A stretch of 8,212 bases of DNA from Paratractidigestivibacter sp963611755 (lineage in GTDB: Bacteria; Actinomycetota; Coriobacteriia; Coriobacteriales; Atopobiaceae). The stretch is from contig CAVDTK010000104.1 in NCBI GenBank assembly GCA_963611755.1, positions 1-8,212 on the forward strand, in the 5' to 3' direction. Below are positions 5,408 to 8,212 of this stretch, piece after piece (the stretch's first letter is position 1; every line of letters begins with the position of its first letter). The notes under the pieces were generated by a model, which worked only from the letters and a program-made list of their open reading frames with translations, did not search any database and was not told where the DNA came from. A program made the position numbers and the translations under genes.

Positions 5408-6970
5408 TTGGTGGAGCCACGACGCACAGACAATAAGCCGATCACCCTCGGCCAGAAATTCGCGCTGGAAAACCACCTCGGCGGCTATCACCGGTGTTTT
5501 CTTGGGGCCCCGATCCATCTTGAGTTCGTGAGCGAGAACCTCTGCAAGATGCTCGGCTACACCAAGCGCGAGCTCACGGCCCTTATCGGCCACGCATACA
5601 CCGGGGTCTTCCACCCCGACGACAGCCGGATCTTCGACAAGTTCTGCTATGACCTCGCCCAAAAAGAAGAAAGCCTGAGCGTGACGTACCGCATGATCAA
5701 GAAGGACGGCACGGTCATACGCGTCGCGGACACCATGACCTCCATCATGGGCGACGACGGAGAGATGCGCGGCTACTCCGTGGTTTGCCAGATTCCCGAC
5801 GACCCCAACTCCCCCACAACCCAGGAGAAGATCGCCGTGCTGCGCGTCAAGGGCGGCAAAACCCCGCAGATCGAGCAGTTCTTCGGTATGTCCCAGGAGA
5901 TCCTCGGCTCAATCGACGCCAAGCGGCCTTACAGCTTGATGAGCTTCGTATCGTTGGCAGATCAGGACAAGATCCACGCCGCCTTCGAACGCGCCTACAA
6001 AGACGAGTACTCGGGCAAAGAGACCTGCGTTTTTGTGGCAGCCGAGGGCCGAGGGCTCCAGTGCAACCTGTGGGTCGAGCTCAACGACCCCGGTACCTCC
6101 TTCGACGACTGCGCCTTTTGCGTCAAGGTCGAGCTGGAGAAGAACTACGAGCGCGAAGAGAATGTCGCTTCATTCAGTAAGCACCTTCTCTCGAACTTCG
6201 CCGAGGACATCTTCGAGGTCGACCGGCTCGACAACTCCATCAAGTATGTTTGCCAGGGCCATTCCAACCTTTTGAAACCACTGGTCGGGGTGCGCATGAA
6301 CGCCGATGATTTTCTCGGCTGGCTCCTCGACCTGGTCTCGGAGGCGGACAGAAAGGCCGTGGCGGCTTTTTATCAAAAGGAAAAGGCCCGCCCGGCGAAA
6401 ACGACCCAGACGAGCCTTGCCCCCAACAAGCTCAATTTCGAGATGTACGACAACGACCGGAGCATGCGAATCGTCACCATGATCGTCGTCCCCATCTCAT
6501 CCAACAAGTACTTCCTTTGCCTCAACACCGATTTCAGGGCAATGGGAACCGGTTTTTGCTCGGCAGGCGTTGCCGAAAGGAAGGACATCTCGATACGGCT
6601 CTTTGGCTCCTTTAGCCTGAGCGTCGACGATGCGGCCGTGCACATTCGATGCGAGAAGGGCCGCGAGCTTTTGGCCCTTCTCGTCGAGAAGCGCGGAGCT
6701 TTCTTGAGCACCCGCGAGGCGATCTCTGCCCTGTGGGAGTGCGAGCCGGACGACACCTCTCGCGCGCGCTACCGCAAGATCGCGTCGCGCCTGATGACCG
6801 AGCTCAAGAAATTCGGCATCGACTACATCGTGGAGACCGACCGCGGCGCACGCCGCATCATCCCCGAGTTCATCTCTTGCGACTACTACGATTACCGCGA
6901 CGGGCTCGCAGAGCCTGCCGGCCCCTTTTTGCCTGAATACTCCTGGTCCGAGTTCGTGAGGATCGACTAA
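5408..6970 (+). CDS. PAS-domain sensor with C-terminal OmpR/SARP-like winged helix (transcription regulator)
   Basis: A 520-residue soluble protein with no signal peptide or membrane helix. Residues about 37-130 form a PAS domain (FVSENLCKMLGYTKREL ... HPDDSRIF ... YRMIKKDGTVIRVADTM ... MRGYSVV). Two further stretches, about 140-245 and 255-375, have PAS-like spacing but weak similarity. Residues about 394-492 form a winged helix of the OmpR/SARP type (ISIRLFGSFSLSVDD..., GRELLALLVEKRGAFLSTREAISALWE, then a helix SRARYRKIASRLMTELKKFG and a wing). There is no kinase, receiver, GGDEF or EAL domain, so it looks like a one-component regulator sensing a cytosolic signal. GGAGAGG (5394-5400) is 7 bases before TTG 5408 and 10 before GTG 5411; either could start translation. 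It is preceded by the cyclic-di-GMP riboswitch and the GTCAC array. The targets are not known. Confidence 0.85.
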   Translation: MVEPRRTDNKPITLGQKFALENHLGGYHRCFLGAPIHLEFVSENLCKMLGYTKRELTALIGHAYTGVFHPDDSRIFDKFCYDLAQKEESLSVTYRMIKKDGTVIRVADTMTSIMGDDGEMRGYSVVCQIPDDPNSPTTQEKIAVLRVKGGKTPQIEQFFGMSQEILGSIDAKRPYSLMSFVSLADQDKIHAAFERAYKDEYSGKETCVFVAAEGRGLQCNLWVELNDPGTSFDDCAFCVKVELEKNYEREENVASFSKHLLSNFAEDIFEVDRLDNSIKYVCQGHSNLLKPLVGVRMNADDFLGWLLDLVSEADRKAVAAFYQKEKARPAKTTQTSLAPNKLNFEMYDNDRSMRIVTMIVVPISSNKYFLCLNTDFRAMGTGFCSAGVAERKDISIRLFGSFSLSVDDAAVHIRCEKGRELLALLVEKRGAFLSTREAISALWECEPDDTSRARYRKIASRLMTELKKFGIDYIVETDRGARRIIPEFISCDYYDYRDGLAEPAGPFLPEYSWSEFVRID

Positions 6971-6975
6971 AGCCG

Positions 6976-7021
6976 CTGTGACAAATTGAGGCCTTCCTCA
7001 TGCAAAAACGCATGGTCACAG
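6976..7021 (+). other. Inverted repeat CTGTGAC/GTCACAG after the regulator gene
   Basis: CTGTGAC (6976-6982) and GTCACAG (7015-7021) are perfect 7-bp complements, and an inner hairpin, CATGC (6999-7003) with GCATG (7010-7014) around AAAAAC, stacks directly on the right arm. It starts 6 bases after the stop codon. No T run follows, so a classic terminator is not supported. The right arm is part of a direct repeat, so a protein site is an alternative. Confidence 0.5.
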
Positions 7022-7080
7022 GGGAGGCAAAGATGGCGCTTCTTCTCTACGGAAAGACATAGTCACAAGGGGAAGCAAAG
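7011..7080 (+). repeat. Pair of direct repeats with GTCACA(A)GGGGARGCAAAG
   Basis: GTCACAGGGGAGGCAAAG (7015-7032) and GTCACAAGGGGAAGCAAAG (7062-7080) are preceded by CATG and CATA respectively and start 47 bases apart. They differ by one inserted A and one G/A change, plus the change in the preceding base. Another GTCAC lies at 7082-7086. They share the GTCAC core of the 4912-4999 array, which hints at the same regulator, but the pitch is not 11 bases. Confidence 0.6.
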
Positions 7081-7140
7081 CGTCACGGCGGCCCCCGATC
7101 TGGCACAGGCCCTTTTTAACAATAGGAACAAGCTGAATCA

Positions 7141-7184
7141 CTGTGTCGTGGTCTTTCGGGACACCCCGAACGGCCACGGCACAG
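7141..7184 (+). promoter_or_regulatory. Strong 44-base hairpin in the leader of the small winged-helix gene
   Basis: CTGTGTCGTGG (7141-7151) pairs with CCACGGCACAG (7174-7184), 11 pairs with one G-U. After a small internal loop, TTCGGG (7155-7160) pairs with CCCGAA (7165-7170) around ACAC. It ends 22 bases before the ribosome binding site of the gene at 7222. No T tract follows. It could be a leader element, a protein target or a structure that protects the mRNA; it does not match a riboswitch class I recognise. Confidence 0.6.
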
Positions 7185-7221
7185 GGATTCGTGTTGCCGC
7201 GAAAGCTGAGGAAGGAACGCC

Positions 7222-7572
7222 ATGAAGACGTGCGAAGAGCAGGAAGCAGCCATCTTAACCCCGGTGAAGACGACCAACCCGGATCGCCTGAACTCCTCCC
7301 AGAGGCGCCTGTTGAGCGTGATCGCCAGCCATCAGGCGGCAAACGGCTATGCCGAGCTGAGCAAGCGCGAGTTGAGCGCCCTTCTCGACAGGTGCGCCAG
7401 GACGGTCGACATGGTCGTCGCTGACCTTAGGCGCTGCGGCCTGATCGAGGCCACGCTCCGCCACGCCCCCACCGGCGGCCAAATCGCAAGCACCTACCGC
7501 GTGACGGACCTCGCGCGCGAGAAGTACCCGGAACTGGTCGGGTACGAGCGCGACAACGCGGCCCAAGCGTGA
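7222..7572 (+). CDS. Small winged-helix DNA-binding protein
   Basis: A 116-residue protein with a predicted winged helix over about residues 24-96: helix 1 NSSQRRLLSVIASHQ, helix 2 SKRELSALLD, recognition helix ARTVDMVVADLRRCGLIEA, and a wing running to STYRVT. The pattern 'helix - REL - recognition helix - L..CGLIE' is shared by MarR-like and replication-initiator-type winged helices, so the family is not fixed. GAGGAAGG lies 7 bases before the ATG, a strong ribosome binding site. It sits 45 bases upstream of the Cna-B gene in the same direction, so probably forms an operon with it and may regulate it. No ligand-binding domain is present. Exact function unknown. Confidence 0.8.
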   Translation: MKTCEEQEAAILTPVKTTNPDRLNSSQRRLLSVIASHQAANGYAELSKRELSALLDRCARTVDMVVADLRRCGLIEATLRHAPTGGQIASTYRVTDLAREKYPELVGYERDNAAQA

Positions 7573-7617
7573 ACACCGGATTCCCACGGCCAAGCAAACC
7601 CAAAGGATAACGAGAGC

Positions 7618-8212
7618 ATGAAACACCAGAAAAAGGCAGATAGGCAGACAAACCCGCGCACAGGCCGCGTTCTCGACGGCATCTTGGCCGCGCTGTTTAT
7701 CGCCGCTCTCGCCACCGGGGCGTCGCTCTTCACCCGTGCGGTCACGCCGGTCTCTGCTGCCGGGGAATCCACGGTCGCCGCTTCTGCCGAGAAGACCGTC
7801 GACGTCACGTTCAACAAAGTCTGGAAGGGCGACGACGAGCATACGGACGCCCGCCCCTCTTCTGTCACGCTCTCGGTGTCCAACGCCAACACCGGCGCCT
7901 TCGTGAAAGAGATCACCCTTACGGCAGACGGGAATTGGACCGCGACAGAGCGCCTTCCCTATGTCACAGACGCCGACGGGCATCTCGCCTATACCGTGGT
8001 CGAGCAAAAGCAGTCGGACACCTATGACGCTTCCGTCCAGACCATGACCAACAGCACCGGCAAGGGCCTGGAGCTGTGGACCTTGGCCACGGGCTCGCGC
8101 ATGGCCGACGGCGCTGTGGTGGTTCTCACCAACGGCAAGGCCGGCGACGTCGATCTCTACAAGGCCGAAGGCCCGACGCAGGACGTGATGAGCGGCACGC
8201 AGTACATCATCA
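7618..8212 (+). CDS. Secreted Cna-B domain surface protein or pilin, N-terminal 198 residues (cut by window edge)
   Basis: The ATG at 7618 follows AAAGGAT and GAGAG. The N-terminus is a signal peptide: basic region (KHQKKADRQ... R17), hydrophobic core LDGILAALFIAALATGASLF (19-38) and a likely cleavage after VSA (residue 47). Residues about 60-172 are a Cna protein B-type domain (VTFNKVWKGDDEH, ARPSSVTLSV, ITLTADGNW, LPYVTDADGHLAYTVVEQ, VVVLTN). K67, E129 and N172 sit where the Lys-Asn isopeptide bond and its catalytic Glu are found in such domains. A second region starts at VDLYKAEGPTQDVMSG (about 178). Family members are cell-wall-anchored adhesins or pilins with a C-terminal sorting motif, which would lie beyond the window. 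It probably mediates attachment, fitting control by cyclic-di-GMP nearby. Confidence 0.88.
   Translation, partial: MKHQKKADRQTNPRTGRVLDGILAALFIAALATGASLFTRAVTPVSAAGESTVAASAEKTVDVTFNKVWKGDDEHTDARPSSVTLSVSNANTGAFVKEITLTADGNWTATERLPYVTDADGHLAYTVVEQKQSDTYDASVQTMTNSTGKGLELWTLATGSRMADGAVVVLTNGKAGDVDLYKAEGPTQDVMSGTQYII

Noticed and set aside
5129..5662. Minus-strand open frame of 177 codons over the riboswitch
   Set aside because: It overlaps a well-supported riboswitch and the start of the PAS gene on the other strand, and has no recognisable domain.
7011..7090. Second cyclic-di-GMP riboswitch, from GGCAAAG and GCAAAGC resemblance
   Set aside because: There is no GAAA-capped P2, no tetraloop receptor and no GACAGCCGGTTGCC-like ending.
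7255..8007. Minus-strand open frame of 250 codons
   Set aside because: It is antisense to the winged-helix and Cna-B genes, which have good ribosome binding sites and clear domains.

Overview
The window is GC-rich and looks like a chromosomal piece of a high-GC Gram-positive bacterium. The best guess is an actinobacterium of the Coriobacteriia (Olsenella/Atopobium/Collinsella type). This rests on base composition, an NAD-dependent DNA ligase, a CsoR/CopA copper operon, a soluble regulator ending in an OmpR/SARP-like winged helix, and a Cna-B surface protein. The taxonomy is an inference. No rRNA, tRNA, CRISPR array or insertion sequence was seen.

Layout. (1) 1-1255, minus strand: the first 418 codons of ligA, cut by the left edge. 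(2) 1256-1714: a 459-base gap with no convincing gene, holding three copies of a 27-base spaced repeat (two direct, one inverted). (3) 1715-4700, minus strand: a copper operon csoR-copA. The ATPase carries a second heavy-metal-binding domain fused at its C-terminus, with its own internal ribosome binding site and ATG. Bases 2228-2857 are N. The csoR promoter has one CsoR-type palindrome in its spacer and another just downstream. (4) 4784-5407: a 624-base control region. It holds a 12-base direct repeat, a phased array of eight GTCAC-like units at 11 or 13-base spacing ending at a candidate promoter, a run of ten C, a long inverted repeat, and a clear class I cyclic-di-GMP (GEMM-I) riboswitch. 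(5) 5408-6970, plus strand: the gene under that riboswitch, a 520-residue cytosolic protein with PAS-like sensor modules and a C-terminal winged helix. (6) 6971-7221: a gap with paired GTCACA-containing repeats and a strong 44-base hairpin. (7) 7222-7572, plus: a small winged-helix protein. (8) 7618-8212, plus: the start of a secreted Cna-B domain surface protein or pilin, cut by the right edge.

Working model. The left half is housekeeping (DNA ligation) plus Cu(I) efflux under CsoR. The right half reads as a signalling cassette: cyclic-di-GMP sensed by RNA sets expression of a PAS/winged-helix regulator, which may control itself through the GTCAC array and may control the downstream winged-helix/Cna-B adhesin unit. 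The riboswitch and the Cna-B domain are seen directly. The regulatory links between the genes are inference. The most unusual signals are the phased GTCAC array and a 17-base-pair complement between the riboswitch aptamer and its own downstream leader.
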